Positions 15,501-25,230 of a stretch of 64,000 bases of DNA are shown piece by piece (within the stretch, counting starts at the first letter, position 1; every line of letters begins with the position of its first letter). Location of the stretch: positions 3,286,001-3,350,000 of the forward strand of contig NZ_CP029481.1 of NCBI RefSeq assembly GCF_003151255.1. The letters run 5' to 3'. The DNA is from Microvirga sp. 17 mud 1-3 (GTDB taxonomy: Bacteria; Pseudomonadota; Alphaproteobacteria; Rhizobiales; Beijerinckiaceae). The notes under the pieces are model-generated. The model saw nothing but the letters and a program-made list of their open reading frames with translations, made no database searches and had not been told where the DNA came from. Position numbers and translations under genes: made by a program.

Positions 15501-16901
15501 TCAGACCTGCTCCCGCCACCAAGCGATCTGCTCGGAGACGCGCACCGGCGAGGTTCCGCCGAAGCTGGTCCTGGAGCGCACGGAGTTCTCTACGCTGAGC
15601 ACATCATAGATGCCGTCGTGAATCCGCGGCTCGACCGCCTGCATGACGTCGAGGGGCAGATCCTGGAGCAGGCTTCCGCGCTTTTCCGCTTCCGCGACGA
15701 TCCGGCCGGTGACGTGGTGGGCATCCCGGAACGGGATGTTCAGGCTGCGCACGAGCCAGTCGGCCAAGTCCGTCGCCGTGGAATAACCGGCTCCTGCCAG
15801 GGCGGCCATGCGCTCCGACACGGGCTCCAGGTCTCGGATCATGCCGGTCATGGCCGCGAGGACGAGCTCGAGGGTATCGGCCGCATCGAAAAGCGGCTCC
15901 TTGTCCTCCTGAGTGTCCTTCGCATAGGCGAGCGGAAGCCCCTTCATGACCGTGAGCAGGGCCGTGAGGGAGCCGAAGATGCGCCCGGTCTTGCCGCGCA
16001 CCAGCTCGGCCGCGTCGGGGTTGCGCTTCTGGGGCATCATGCTGGAGCCGGTCGTCCAGCGGTCCGGCAGGCGCACGAAGCCGAAGGGCGCCGACATCCA
16101 GATCACGATCTCCTCGGCGAGCCGGGACAGGTGAACGGCGCAGATCGCGGCGGCCGACATGAATTCCAGGAGACTGTCCCGGTCCGAGACGGAATCGAGG
16201 GAGTTACGGGTCGGGCCGTCGAAGCCAAGGGCCTTCGCGGTCATGTGCCGGTCGATCGGGAAGGAGGTTCCGGCGAGCGCTCCCGCGCCAAGCGGGCTTT
16301 CGTTGAGGCGGCGCCGCGAATCCCGGATCCGGCTGCGGTCGCGGCCGAACATCTCCACATAGGCCATAAGATGATGGCCGAACGTGACCGGCTGCGCGCC
16401 CTGGAGATGGGTGAAGCCCGGCATCACGGTCGCCGCATGGGGCTCGGCCTTGTCGAGGAGGGCCTGGATGAGATCGGTCAGCTGCGCCTCGGCCCGGTCA
16501 TGCGCATTGCGGACCCAGAGCCGTATGTCGACCGCGACCTGGTCGTTGCGGCTGCGGGCCGTGTGGAGCCGCGCCGCCGGATCGCCGACGATATCGCGCA
16601 GCCGGCTTTCCACATTCATGTGAATGTCTTCCAGGGCCGTCGAGAAGGCGAAGGAGCCGGATTCGATCTCCCCCAGGACGCGCTGGAGCCCCTGGTGAAT
16701 GGCGTCCCGGTCGCTTTCGGAGATGATGCCCTGGCTCGCCAGCATGGCGCTGTGCGCAATCGAGCCTTGGATATCCTCGGAGGCCAATCGCTTGTCGAAA
16801 CCGATGGAGGCATTGATGGCTTCCATGAGTGCGCTGGGAGAGGACGAGAACCTCCCGCCCCACATGCTGTTGGCACCCGACTTATTGGCTTCTTCTGACA
16901 C
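15501..16901 (-). CDS. argH: argininosuccinate lyase
   Basis: Last step of arginine synthesis: argininosuccinate to arginine plus fumarate. The 466-residue chain has the fumarase/aspartase superfamily signature [19 protein letters not shown] near residue 275, plus the opening [18 protein letters not shown] and [16 protein letters not shown] near 113. The start taken is GTG 16901; an ATG at the MWGGRF position (16865) is an alternative. It is the usual length and stands alone, with no other arg gene next to it. Confidence 0.97.
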   Translation of the reverse strand: MSEEANKSGANSMWGGRFSSSPSALMEAINASIGFDKRLASEDIQGSIAHSAMLASQGIISESDRDAIHQGLQRVLGEIESGSFAFSTALEDIHMNVESRLRDIVGDPAARLHTARSRNDQVAVDIRLWVRNAHDRAEAQLTDLIQALLDKAEPHAATVMPGFTHLQGAQPVTFGHHLMAYVEMFGRDRSRIRDSRRRLNESPLGAGALAGTSFPIDRHMTAKALGFDGPTRNSLDSVSDRDSLLEFMSAAAICAVHLSRLAEEIVIWMSAPFGFVRLPDRWTTGSSMMPQKRNPDAAELVRGKTGRIFGSLTALLTVMKGLPLAYAKDTQEDKEPLFDAADTLELVLAAMTGMIRDLEPVSERMAALAGAGYSTATDLADWLVRSLNIPFRDAHHVTGRIVAEAEKRGSLLQDLPLDVMQAVEPRIHDGIYDVLSVENSVRSRTSFGGTSPVRVSEQIAWWREQV

Positions 16902-16967
16902 GATGTTTCACCCGGACGTTTCGGTCTGAAGCCTTTGCCACAAATTGCCTCTCAAGGCCAAGCCGCA

Positions 16968-16973
16968 TTGACA
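16968..16973 (+). promoter_or_regulatory. candidate -35 element upstream of the dipeptide ABC operon
   Basis: A perfect TTGACA in the 207-base gap between argH and the binding-protein gene. No convincing -10 hexamer follows at 16-18 bases, so only the -35 is noted. Confidence 0.25.
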
Positions 16974-17108
16974 GAATGCCCGCCCTTTACGCATGTTGCG
17001 CAGCGTTTACCACTTCAAAACCAGTCGCGAGACTCGACAGCGTCCATCCGATCTGCATTCTTAATCGCGCACAACAGGCGCAAGGCAGCGCCGCAAGGGA
17101 ATTGGCCA

Positions 17109-18704
17109 ATGAAACACCTCCCCAAGCTCCTCCTATCGGCAGCCATGGTTACGGCCATGGCGACCTCGTTCTCGGCCGTGCAGGCCGCGACCCCGCCGGA
17201 CACCCTGGTCCAGGCCTGGCAGAGCGACGACATCATCTCGCTCGATCCGGCGGAAGTCTTCGAATTCAGCGCGTCCGAGATCATCGGCAACACCTATGAG
17301 CGCCTGATCCAGTACGACATCAACGACGTGTCCAAAATCTCCGGCCAGGCCGCCGAGTCCTGGACCGTCTCGGACGACGGCAAGACCTATACGTTCAAGC
17401 TGCGCCCGAACAAGAAGTTCGCCTCCGGCAACCCGATCACCGCGGAAGACGTGGTCTATTCGCTCCAGCGCGCGGTCGCCCTCGACAAGTCGCCCGCCTT
17501 CATCCTCGGCCAGTTCGGTCTGACCAAGGACAACATGAAGGACAAGATCAAGCAGACTGGGCCGCTCGAACTGACCATCGAGGTCGACAAGCCCTATGCC
17601 CCGACCCTCGTCCTCTACTGCCTCGGAAACTCCGTGGCCTCCATCGTCGACAAGAAGCTCCTCACGCAGAACGAGAAGGACGGCGATTACGGCTATAACT
17701 GGCTGAAGACCCATTATGCAGGCTCGGGCCCGTACATCATGCGGGACTGGAAGGCGAATGAAGTCCTCGTTCTGGAACGCAATCCCAACTATGATAAGAA
17801 GACCCCGCTCGCCCGCGTGATCTTCCGCCACATCAAGGAAACGGCGAGCCAGCGCCTGCTTCTCGAGAAGGGTGACATCGACGTTGCCCGGAGCCTGAAC
17901 CCGGAAGAGATCGACGCCGTCGCCAAGAATCCGGACATCAAGATTCAGAGCGCCCCGAAGGGGACGGTCTACTATCTGGGCCTGAACCAGAAGAACCCGA
18001 ACCTCTCGAAGCCCGAAGTCCGCCAGGCCCTCAAGTACCTTGTGGATTACTCGGCCATCGGTGACACGATCATGAAGTACAAGGGCGTCGTTCACCAGAA
18101 CTTCCTGCCCAAGGGCTTCCTGGGTGCCACGACCACAAATCCCTACAAGCTCGACGTGGCCAAGGCGAAGGAGCTTCTCGCCAAGGCGGGCCTGAAGGAC
18201 GGCTTCTCGGTCACCATGGATACGCGCTCGACGGCCGAGATCATGGGCATCGCCCAGGCCATGCAGTCGACCTTCGCGCAAGCCGGCATCAAACTCGAGA
18301 TCCTGCCCATGGACTCGAAGCAGGCCCTCACCAAGTACCGCGCCCGCCAGCACGACATCTATATCGGCAACTGGGGCTCGGACTATCAGGACCCGAACTC
18401 GAATGCCGATACGTTTGCGGCGAACGACGACAATTCGGACAACGCGAAGGCGAAGCCGCTCGCATGGCGTAACGCGTGGGATCCGGGCCCGCTGACGGCC
18501 AAGACCCGTGCCGCCGTCATGGAGCGCGACTCCGAGAAGCGCGCGCAGATGTACAAGGAACTCCAGAAGTCGGTTCTCGACGACGGCCCGTTCGTGATCT
18601 TCCTGCAGATGACAGAAGTCGCGGCCGTGCGTAAGAACGTGCAGGATTTCATCCTCGGCCCGTCCTTCAGCGACAACGACGTCTCCAAGGTCAAGAAGAA
18701 CTGA
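17109..18704 (+). CDS. ABC transporter substrate-binding protein, family 5 (dipeptide/oligopeptide, DppA-like)
   Basis: Periplasmic receptor for short peptides, 531 residues. The signal peptide KLLLSAAMVTAMATSFSAVQA ends at an AxA site, followed by TLVQAWQSDDIISLDPAEVFEF, the typical opening of SBP family 5. The conserved block SWTVSDDGKTYTFKLR lies near residue 85. I use ATG 17109, which has AAGGGA at good spacing; upstream in-frame codons would precede the signal peptide. It is the first of six co-directional genes ending in a dipeptidase, so di- or oligopeptides are the likely ligands. Confidence 0.92.
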   Translation: MKHLPKLLLSAAMVTAMATSFSAVQAATPPDTLVQAWQSDDIISLDPAEVFEFSASEIIGNTYERLIQYDINDVSKISGQAAESWTVSDDGKTYTFKLRPNKKFASGNPITAEDVVYSLQRAVALDKSPAFILGQFGLTKDNMKDKIKQTGPLELTIEVDKPYAPTLVLYCLGNSVASIVDKKLLTQNEKDGDYGYNWLKTHYAGSGPYIMRDWKANEVLVLERNPNYDKKTPLARVIFRHIKETASQRLLLEKGDIDVARSLNPEEIDAVAKNPDIKIQSAPKGTVYYLGLNQKNPNLSKPEVRQALKYLVDYSAIGDTIMKYKGVVHQNFLPKGFLGATTTNPYKLDVAKAKELLAKAGLKDGFSVTMDTRSTAEIMGIAQAMQSTFAQAGIKLEILPMDSKQALTKYRARQHDIYIGNWGSDYQDPNSNADTFAANDDNSDNAKAKPLAWRNAWDPGPLTAKTRAAVMERDSEKRAQMYKELQKSVLDDGPFVIFLQMTEVAAVRKNVQDFILGPSFSDNDVSKVKKN

Positions 18705-18712
18705 CATAGACA

Positions 18713-19771
18713 ATGGTTTCTGCAGCCATGAGCCGGGGCGGAGAGCACGCAAGTGCCCTCCGCTCCTTCCTTAAGAGAGCCGCCCAGTTCGTCATCGTTC
18801 TCGCAACGACGCTGCTGGGCCTCGTCGCCGTGACCTTCTTCATCGGCCGCATCGTGCCGATCGACCCGGTCATCGCCATCGTGGGCGATCGCGCTCCGCC
18901 GCAGGTCTACGAGCGCGTGCGCAACGAGCTCGGCCTCGACAAGCCGCTGATCGAGCAGTTCGTCATCTACGTGAAGAAGGCCGCCACAGGAGATTTCGGC
19001 AATTCCGTGCTCACCACGAACCCGGTGATGACGGATATCGCCAACGTCTTTCCGGCAACGCTGGAGCTTGCGACCCTCGGCACCATCATCGGCACCATCA
19101 TCGGCATTCCGCTCGGGGTTCTTGCAGCCGTAAGGCGCGGAAGCTGGATCGACCAGATCGTGCGCCTTTTGGGGCTCGTCGGTTATTCGGTACCGATCTT
19201 CTGGCTCGGCCTGATGGGCCTGCTCCTCTTCTACGCGAAGCTCGGCTGGGTCGCAGGGCCCGGACGAATAGACGTCACCTATTCGTATCTTTACACGCCA
19301 GTCACCGGGATCGTGCTCATCGACACCCTCATGCAGGGCCAGATGGATGCATTCTGGGACGCGGTTTCCCACGTCATCCTGCCGGCCTGTCTCCTCGGCT
19401 ATTTCTCGCTCGCCTATATCAGCCGCATGACACGCTCCTTCATGCTCAACGAGCTGGCGCAGGAATACGTGATTGCCGCCCGCGTGAAGGGCCTTTCGGA
19501 ATTCCGTGTGATCTGGCGCCACGCGCTGCGCAACGCCGCCGTTCCGCTGATCACCGTGATCGCTCTTTCGTACGCGAACCTGCTGGAAGGCTCCGTGCTG
19601 ACCGAAACCGTTTTCGCGTGGCCGGGGCTTGGGCAATACATCACCAACTCCCTTCAGAATGCGGACATGAATGCCGTGCTCGGCGGAACCATCGTGATCG
19701 GAACCGTCTTCGTGCTGCTCAACCTCGTGTCCGACCTCCTTTACCGCCTACTCGATCCGAGGACACGCTGA
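18713..19771 (+). CDS. peptide ABC transporter permease, DppB-like
   Basis: Inner-membrane permease, 352 residues, with about six spans. The BPD_transp_1 cytoplasmic loop that contacts the ATPase is seen in EYVIAARVKGLSEFRVIWRHALRNA near residue 255. The N-terminal region includes the DppB-type opening FFIGRIVPIDPV and GLDKPLIEQFVIY. It starts 8 bases after the binding-protein stop, and its stop overlaps the start of the next permease (TGATG). Confidence 0.92.
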   Translation: MVSAAMSRGGEHASALRSFLKRAAQFVIVLATTLLGLVAVTFFIGRIVPIDPVIAIVGDRAPPQVYERVRNELGLDKPLIEQFVIYVKKAATGDFGNSVLTTNPVMTDIANVFPATLELATLGTIIGTIIGIPLGVLAAVRRGSWIDQIVRLLGLVGYSVPIFWLGLMGLLLFYAKLGWVAGPGRIDVTYSYLYTPVTGIVLIDTLMQGQMDAFWDAVSHVILPACLLGYFSLAYISRMTRSFMLNELAQEYVIAARVKGLSEFRVIWRHALRNAAVPLITVIALSYANLLEGSVLTETVFAWPGLGQYITNSLQNADMNAVLGGTIVIGTVFVLLNLVSDLLYRLLDPRTR

Positions 19772-20703
19772 TGGCCGGCGCCCCTCCCCTTCCCCAACCC
19801 TCCGGCCTTCAGGCCTGGCTGCTCTCGTCCGAGCCCGCCTCCCGCTGGCAGGCCCGCCTCGGGCGCGGCTATCTCGGCTGGCGCGCGTTCACGAAAAATC
19901 CGCTCGCCGTCCTGGGCCTTATCATCGTCCTGCTGCTCATCCTTGTCGCGATCTTTGCGCCGCTCATCGCGCCCTACTCGCCGATTGCCGGAGGCAATCT
20001 GCGCACGGAGCGCCTATTGCCGCCGAGCGAGACGTTCTGGTTCGGCACCGATGATCAGGGACGCGACATCTTCTCGCGGGTCGTCTACGGCTCCCGCGTC
20101 ACGCTTTGGGTCGTGATGCTGGTTGCCGTGATCGCAACGCCGATCGGGGTCCTCATCGGCACCGTCGCGGGGTATCTCGGCGGATGGGTCGATACGGTCC
20201 TGATGCGGATCACCGACATTTTCCTTGCCTTCCCTCGCCTCATCCTGGCCCTGGCCTTCGTGGCAGCACTCGGCCCGGGCATCGAGAACGCGATCATCGC
20301 CATCTCGATCACATCCTGGCCGCCTTATGCCCGTATCGCCCGGGCAGAAACGCTGACGGTCCGCAACAGCGACTTCATCGCGGCCGTGAAGCTCCAGGGC
20401 GCCTCCACGCCCCGGATCATTCTCGGCCACATCATTCCGCTGTGCATTTCGTCCATCATCGTTCGCGTCACCCTCGACATGGCAGGCATCATCCTGACCG
20501 CCGCCGGCCTCGGCTTCCTGGGCCTCGGCGCACAGCCGCCCATGCCGGAATGGGGCGCGATGGTCGCGACGGGACGCAACTACCTCATCGACCAATGGTG
20601 GGTCGCCGCCATGCCGGGCCTTGCCATCTTCATCGTCAGCCTGGGCTTCAACCTGCTGGGTGACGGCCTGCGCGACGTGCTCGATCCGAAGGCCGCGAAA
20701 TGA
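19771..20703 (+). CDS. peptide ABC transporter permease, DppC-like
   Basis: Second permease, 310 residues, with an N-terminal OppC-type segment (RAFTKNPLAVLGLIIVLLLILVA) and the coupling loop SDFIAAVKLQGASTPRIILGHIIP near residue 210. ATG 19771 shares its A with the preceding TGA. An in-frame start 51 codons earlier would run inside dppB and is rejected. It pairs with the preceding permease to form the channel. Confidence 0.92.
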   Translation: MAGAPPLPQPSGLQAWLLSSEPASRWQARLGRGYLGWRAFTKNPLAVLGLIIVLLLILVAIFAPLIAPYSPIAGGNLRTERLLPPSETFWFGTDDQGRDIFSRVVYGSRVTLWVVMLVAVIATPIGVLIGTVAGYLGGWVDTVLMRITDIFLAFPRLILALAFVAALGPGIENAIIAISITSWPPYARIARAETLTVRNSDFIAAVKLQGASTPRIILGHIIPLCISSIIVRVTLDMAGIILTAAGLGFLGLGAQPPMPEWGAMVATGRNYLIDQWWVAAMPGLAIFIVSLGFNLLGDGLRDVLDPKAAK

Positions 20704-21539
20704 CGAAGCCGCTGCTCGAAGTCGAGGACCTGCGTGTCCGCTTTCACCTGCGCACCGGCACCATCGAGGCGGTGCGGGGCGTTTCCTTCCAGCTTGGCCG
20801 TGAGCGGCTCGGCATCGTCGGCGAATCCGGCTCCGGAAAGTCGCAGACGGGACGGGCCATTCTCGGTCTGACGCCGCCGCCCGGGGAGGTCACGGCAAAA
20901 CGCCTGACCTTCGACGGGATCGACCTTCTGACCGCCTCAAGGCGCACTCTGCGGCACCTGCGCGGGGGTCGCATCTCCATGGTGATGCAGGACCCGAAAT
21001 ATTCGCTCAATCCTGTCATGACCATCGGCGAGCAGATCATCGAGGCCTATCAGGCCCATGCCAAATCTGCCGGTCGCGGGGAGGCACGCGACCGGGCCCT
21101 CGCCATGCTGGAAGCCGTGAAGATGCGCAATCCTGAGCGTGTCTTCTCCCTCTATCCGCATGAGGTTTCAGGCGGCATGGGCCAGCGCGCCATGATCGCC
21201 ATGATGCTCGTGACGGAGCCCGACCTGCTGATCGCCGACGAGCCGACCTCTGCGCTTGACGTCACGGTCTCGATGGAGGTTCTGCGGATCCTCGACGAGC
21301 TCGTCTCCGAGCGCGGCATGAGCCTCATCTTCATCTCCCACGACCTGAAGCTGGTCTCCTCGTTCTGCGACCGCGTTCTCGTGATGTATGCCGGGCGCGT
21401 GGTGGAGGAGCTTGAGGCGAAGCACCTGCGCGAAGCCAAGCACCCCTACACGCAGGGCCTCATGCGCTGCCTGCCGACACTTGCGGACGACGTTCGCCCG
21501 CTCCCGACCCTCAACCGCGACCCTGCCTGGGCCCTATAA
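20700..21539 (+). CDS. peptide ABC transporter ATP-binding protein, DppD-like, short C-terminus
   Basis: ATPase subunit with Walker A GESGSGKSQTG near residue 41, signature VSGGMGQRAMIAMML near 157 and Walker B LLIADEPTSALD near 176. Of the two residues flanking the signature core, the usual GGM form of DppD is kept. The protein is 279 residues, shorter than the 320-330 typical of DppD. It stops soon after HPYTQGLMRCLPT, lacking the Cys-rich tail motif that normally follows. It overlaps the upstream permease by 4 bases. Confidence 0.9.
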   Translation: MTKPLLEVEDLRVRFHLRTGTIEAVRGVSFQLGRERLGIVGESGSGKSQTGRAILGLTPPPGEVTAKRLTFDGIDLLTASRRTLRHLRGGRISMVMQDPKYSLNPVMTIGEQIIEAYQAHAKSAGRGEARDRALAMLEAVKMRNPERVFSLYPHEVSGGMGQRAMIAMMLVTEPDLLIADEPTSALDVTVSMEVLRILDELVSERGMSLIFISHDLKLVSSFCDRVLVMYAGRVVEELEAKHLREAKHPYTQGLMRCLPTLADDVRPLPTLNRDPAWAL

Positions 21540-21546
21540 AGATCCG

Positions 21547-22323
21547 ATGCTCGATATTCAGAACCTCAAAGTCGTCTACGGAACGGGCCGTCTGCGCGTC
21601 GAGGCTGTGAAGGATGTCAGCTTTCATGTGGAAGCAGGCGCCTCTTACGGGCTCGTCGGGGAATCCGGTTCGGGCAAGTCGACGGTCCTGAGGGCCATCT
21701 GCGGTCTCGCGCCGATTTCCGCGGGCCGCGTGCTCGTTGACGGGCAGGCCGTGAAAACGCCCCGGGACAAGGCCTTCTACCGCACCGTGCAGATGGTCTT
21801 TCAGGATCCCTATGCTTCGCTGCACCCGCGCCACACGGTTGATCGGACCCTGTCCGAGCCGCTCGCCATCCATGGCGAGAAGGATGCGGAGGCACGCATT
21901 CTGCAGGCCCTGCGCGAAGTCGGCCTCGGGCCCTCGTTCCGGTTCCGCTATCCGCACCAGCTCTCCGGCGGCCAACGCCAGCGCATCGCCATCGCGCGGG
22001 CGCTGATCCTGCGCCCGAAGGTCCTGCTCCTCGACGAGCCGACCTCCGCGCTCGATGCTTCCGTGCAGGCGGAAATCCTGAACCTGCTCGACGAGTTGCG
22101 GCGCAAGATGGGCCTGACCTACATCCTCGTCAGCCACGATCTCGCCGTCGTTGCGCATCTGTGCGACCGGCTTCTCGTCATGCGCCATGGCGAAGGCGTC
22201 GAGGAAACCACCGCTGCGGCTCTCCGCTCCGGCCAGGCCTCGAGCAGCTACACGCGCGAACTGATCGAGGCGAGCCGCGGTTTCTCGCGGGATGCGGTGA
22301 AAGCCACAACCGTTGCCTCCTAG
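21547..22323 (+). CDS. peptide ABC transporter ATP-binding protein, DppF-like, short C-terminus
   Basis: Partner ATPase, 258 residues, with GESGSGKSTVLRAI near residue 37, LSGGQRQRIAIARALI near 140 and LLLDEPTSALDASVQ near 162. Like its DppD-like partner it lacks the Cys-rich extension beyond the oligopeptide domain, so the pair seems to have lost it together. The start is ATG 21547, 7 bases after the dppD-like stop; the ribosome-binding site is weak, which suggests coupled translation. Confidence 0.9.
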   Translation: MLDIQNLKVVYGTGRLRVEAVKDVSFHVEAGASYGLVGESGSGKSTVLRAICGLAPISAGRVLVDGQAVKTPRDKAFYRTVQMVFQDPYASLHPRHTVDRTLSEPLAIHGEKDAEARILQALREVGLGPSFRFRYPHQLSGGQRQRIAIARALILRPKVLLLDEPTSALDASVQAEILNLLDELRRKMGLTYILVSHDLAVVAHLCDRLLVMRHGEGVEETTAAALRSGQASSSYTRELIEASRGFSRDAVKATTVAS

Positions 22324-22355
22324 TCCTTCCACATTCCACCAGCCTGCGTGAGCCC

Positions 22356-23423
22356 ATGTCCCAATCTTCCCTGATGCCGGTCTTCGACGGCCACAATGAC
22401 GTTCTCTTGCGCCTGATGCGCGGCAAGATGCAGCCCGAGCGTGCCTTTCTGGAAGGCGACAATATCGGCCATCTGGACTGGCCGCGCATGAAGGAAGGTG
22501 GCTTTGCGGGCGGCTTCTTCGCGGTCTACGTCCCCTCGGAGGGAGGCGGCGTCGATGTGGACGCGCTGATGTCCCAGCCGCAATACGACGTACCGCTCCC
22601 TGGGCCGCTGCGTCTCGATCATAGCCAGCAGGTCACTGTCCATATGGCCGCCCTGCTGCTTCGGATCGAGCGCGCCTCCAAGGGCGAGGTCAAGGTGTGC
22701 CGCACTGCCGCGGACATTCGAGAGTGCATGAAGAGGGGCGCCCTTGCAGCCATCCTGCACATCGAGGGCGCAGAGGGGATCGATCCCGATCTGTACATGC
22801 TCGATGTGCTCTACGGCAGCGGTCTGCGTTCCATCGGGCCAGTCTGGAGCCGCTCCAACATCTTCGGGCACGGCGTGCCGTTCCGCTATCCGTCGAGCCC
22901 CGATACGGGACCCGGCCTGACCGACCTCGGCAAGGAATTGATCAAGGCGTGCAACCGCCTCAAGATCATGATCGATCTGTCCCACCTCAACGAGAAGGGG
23001 TTCTGGGACGTGGCGAAGCTGACCGATGCTCCCCTCGTGGCGACGCATTCCAACGCTCACGCCATCTGCCCCCATTCGCGCAACCTGACCGACAAGCAGC
23101 TCGCAGCCATTCGCGAGAGCCGCGGCATGGTGGGTGTCAACTTCGCGACTTCCTTCATCCGCGCGGACGGCCTGCGCAGTGACGAGACGACCCTTGAGGA
23201 AATGATCCAGCATATGGACCACCTCATCGAGCATGTGGGCGTCGACGGTGTCGGCTTGGGCTCCGACTTCGATGGCGCCACCATTCCGGCGGAAATCGGC
23301 GATGCGCGCGGCCTGCCACGGCTTGTCGATGCCATGCGTCGGCACGGCTATGACGAAGCCACCCTGCGCAAGCTCTGCTACGAGAACTGGATCAACGTCC
23401 TGGAGCGCACCTGGGGCGCCTAG
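22356..23423 (+). CDS. membrane dipeptidase family protein (peptidase M19)
   Basis: Zinc dipeptidase of the renal-dipeptidase family, 355 residues. The metal ligands can be seen: DGHNDVLLRL (HxD) near residue 10, HIEGAEGI (bridging Glu) near 136, DLSHLNEKGFWDV near 207 and ATHSNAHAICPHSRNL near 228. GLGSDFDGA near 300 completes the site. No signal peptide is seen, so hydrolysis is cytoplasmic, after uptake. As the sixth gene of the peptide importer operon it gives a clear logic: import a dipeptide and split it. M19 enzymes accept D-residues at the C-terminal position, so wall-derived or racemic dipeptides are possible. Confidence 0.9.
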   Translation: MSQSSLMPVFDGHNDVLLRLMRGKMQPERAFLEGDNIGHLDWPRMKEGGFAGGFFAVYVPSEGGGVDVDALMSQPQYDVPLPGPLRLDHSQQVTVHMAALLLRIERASKGEVKVCRTAADIRECMKRGALAAILHIEGAEGIDPDLYMLDVLYGSGLRSIGPVWSRSNIFGHGVPFRYPSSPDTGPGLTDLGKELIKACNRLKIMIDLSHLNEKGFWDVAKLTDAPLVATHSNAHAICPHSRNLTDKQLAAIRESRGMVGVNFATSFIRADGLRSDETTLEEMIQHMDHLIEHVGVDGVGLGSDFDGATIPAEIGDARGLPRLVDAMRRHGYDEATLRKLCYENWINVLERTWGA

Positions 23424-23480
23424 AAACGCGAATGGTGAGACGGGCCGGCCGCCTCACCGGCAAATGAGATCCTCAAGAGC

Positions 23481-23510
23481 GGAGCCGTTCCACGGACGTG
23501 GGGCGGCTCC
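23481..23510. terminator. bidirectional terminator hairpin between convergent operons
   Basis: GGAGCCG / CGGCTCC outer stem and CCAC / GTGG inner stem separated by a symmetric 2x2 internal loop. It lies between the dipeptidase stop (+) and the permease stop (-). Confidence 0.5.
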
Positions 23511-23523
23511 GAAGCTTTGCGGC

Positions 23524-24363
23524 TCAGGCTTGCGCCTTCGACGTCAGGGCGAAGAGACTGGCAATTCCGCCGACACCCAGCATCAGCAGCAGGCTGACGG
23601 CATTGATAGCCGGGGTCGCGCCTTCGCGCATCTGGCCATACATGGTGATCGGCAGGGGCGGCTCGGAACCGACCAACATCAGGGTCGTGTTGAAGTTCTC
23701 GAACGACATGAGCAGCGCGACCAGCCCCGCCCCGATGAGCGCAGGCCGTAGGAAGGGCAACGTGACGGTCCTCAGCACATGTGCCCGGCTCGCGCCGAGA
23801 TCGAAGGCCGCCTCCTCGAGCGCACGGTCGAATTTGCGCAAGCGCGCCGCAATGATCAGCGTCGCAATGGTGAGGATGAACGACAACTGGCCGAGAATGA
23901 CGAGCGGCAATCCCGGACGAAGGGGATCGAGATCCGTCTGAAGAGCCTCCTCCAAGCCGTTCGCGACCCGAGAGAAGAATGCAAGGATCGATATGCCGAG
24001 GATGACGCCCGGGATGACCAGGGGCCAGAGCATCATCATGGCGACTAAGGACTTGCCGGGAAATTCCGCCCGCTCCAGCACCCAGGCATTGACCGTGCCG
24101 ATGAGAACGGCAAGAAGCGCCACCGGGATCGCAACCTTCAGGCTGTTGCCGATACTGTCGAGCCAGATCGGATCGACAAGGACGCCGGGCTTGCCGAAAG
24201 CCGAACCGTTCCCGATGAACCATTCCAGTGTCCAGCCTCTCCAGGGCGGCGACGGGAACGGACTGGCATTAAAGGCGAAGATCGCGACGACCAGGAGCGG
24301 CGCGAACAGGAACAGATAAAACGCCGCGATATAGAGCTTCCAGGCGATGGTCGGACGGTTCAT
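23524..24363 (-). CDS. polyamine-type ABC transporter permease, PotC-like
   Basis: Inner-membrane permease, 279 residues, with about six spans and the coupling loop EEAAFDLGASRAHVLRTVTLPFLRP near residue 185. The opening WKLYIAAFYLFLFAPLLVVAIFAFN is typical of PotC/PotI. It is the last gene of a four-gene operon, 3 bases after its partner permease. The substrate is most likely putrescine, spermidine or a related amine, by family. Confidence 0.9.
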   Translation of the reverse strand: MNRPTIAWKLYIAAFYLFLFAPLLVVAIFAFNASPFPSPPWRGWTLEWFIGNGSAFGKPGVLVDPIWLDSIGNSLKVAIPVALLAVLIGTVNAWVLERAEFPGKSLVAMMMLWPLVIPGVILGISILAFFSRVANGLEEALQTDLDPLRPGLPLVILGQLSFILTIATLIIAARLRKFDRALEEAAFDLGASRAHVLRTVTLPFLRPALIGAGLVALLMSFENFNTTLMLVGSEPPLPITMYGQMREGATPAINAVSLLLMLGVGGIASLFALTSKAQA

Positions 24364-24366
24364 GGC

Positions 24367-25230
24367 TCAAGCCTGCCGGAGGGTCGTTCCAAGGCCCTGC
24401 CCGCTCAGACGCAGGCCGGCCCAGACGATCACGGATGAAAGGACGAGCAGAAGCATGCCGAAGGCGGCACCCTGCGGCCAGTTGAAGCGCGTGATGAACT
24501 GCGCATAGATCTGCTCGGTGAACCACAGCCCATTCTTGCCTCCCAGCAGCACCGGCGTCGCGAAATTGCCGACCGTGAGCATGAAGACGATGATGGAACC
24601 CGCAACGATGCCCGGCATGGCATGCGGGATGACGATTCTCCGCAGAACGGTCCAGCGGCTCCCTCCGAGATCATATCCCGCCTCGACCACCGATGGTTCC
24701 AGGCTTTCGAGCGCATTGGCGAGCGGCACGATCATGAACAGCAGTCCGCCATAGACGAGGCCGAGGATGACGGCGCCGTCGTTGTAGAGCATCTCGACCG
24801 GCTGGCTCGCGAGGCCTGTGCTCTGAAGCAGGTAGGAGATAAGGCCCGTCTCGCGCAGGAGGATCATCCAGCCCAGGGTCCTGACGAGCTCGGACACCCA
24901 GAACGGCAGCAGACACAGGAGAAGCAGCATCGCCTTCAGGCGGCCCTGCGCGACGCGGGCGATATAGAGCGCGATCGGGAAGGCGAGCACCAGCGTCAGC
25001 GCCGTGACGAGGATCGACATGATCGCCGTACGCGCGAAGGTGCGCCAGTAGAGCGGCTCCGTGAAGAATTCCAGATAATTGCCGAGGCCGAACCGGTAGA
25101 CCCGCGGCCCAACGCGTTCGCTCAAGGACAGGATCAGGATCTCCACATGTGGGAGAACGATCAGAAGGCCGAGCCAGATCAGGGCCGGCGCCAGCAGCAG
25201 GAAAAGGGTCAGGCGCTGCGCCGGTTTCAT
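24367..25230 (-). CDS. polyamine-type ABC transporter permease, PotB-like
   Basis: Partner permease, 287 residues, with the EAGYDLGGSRWTVLRRIVIPHAMPG coupling loop near residue 190 and opening RLTLFLLLAPALIWLGLLIVLP. The start is ATG 25230, overlapping the TGA of the ATPase gene (ATGA). A longer frame upstream would lie within the ATPase gene and is not used. Confidence 0.9.
   Translation of the reverse strand: MKPAQRLTLFLLLAPALIWLGLLIVLPHVEILILSLSERVGPRVYRFGLGNYLEFFTEPLYWRTFARTAIMSILVTALTLVLAFPIALYIARVAQGRLKAMLLLLCLLPFWVSELVRTLGWMILLRETGLISYLLQSTGLASQPVEMLYNDGAVILGLVYGGLLFMIVPLANALESLEPSVVEAGYDLGGSRWTVLRRIVIPHAMPGIVAGSIIVFMLTVGNFATPVLLGGKNGLWFTEQIYAQFITRFNWPQGAAFGMLLLVLSSVIVWAGLRLSGQGLGTTLRQA

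Noticed and set aside
17133..18752. A 539-codon open frame antisense to the peptide-binding-protein gene
   Set aside because: High-GC shadow: it lies wholly opposite a well-recognised family-5 binding protein, its translation has low complexity (Arg, Gly, Val, Asp rich) and it shows no domain.
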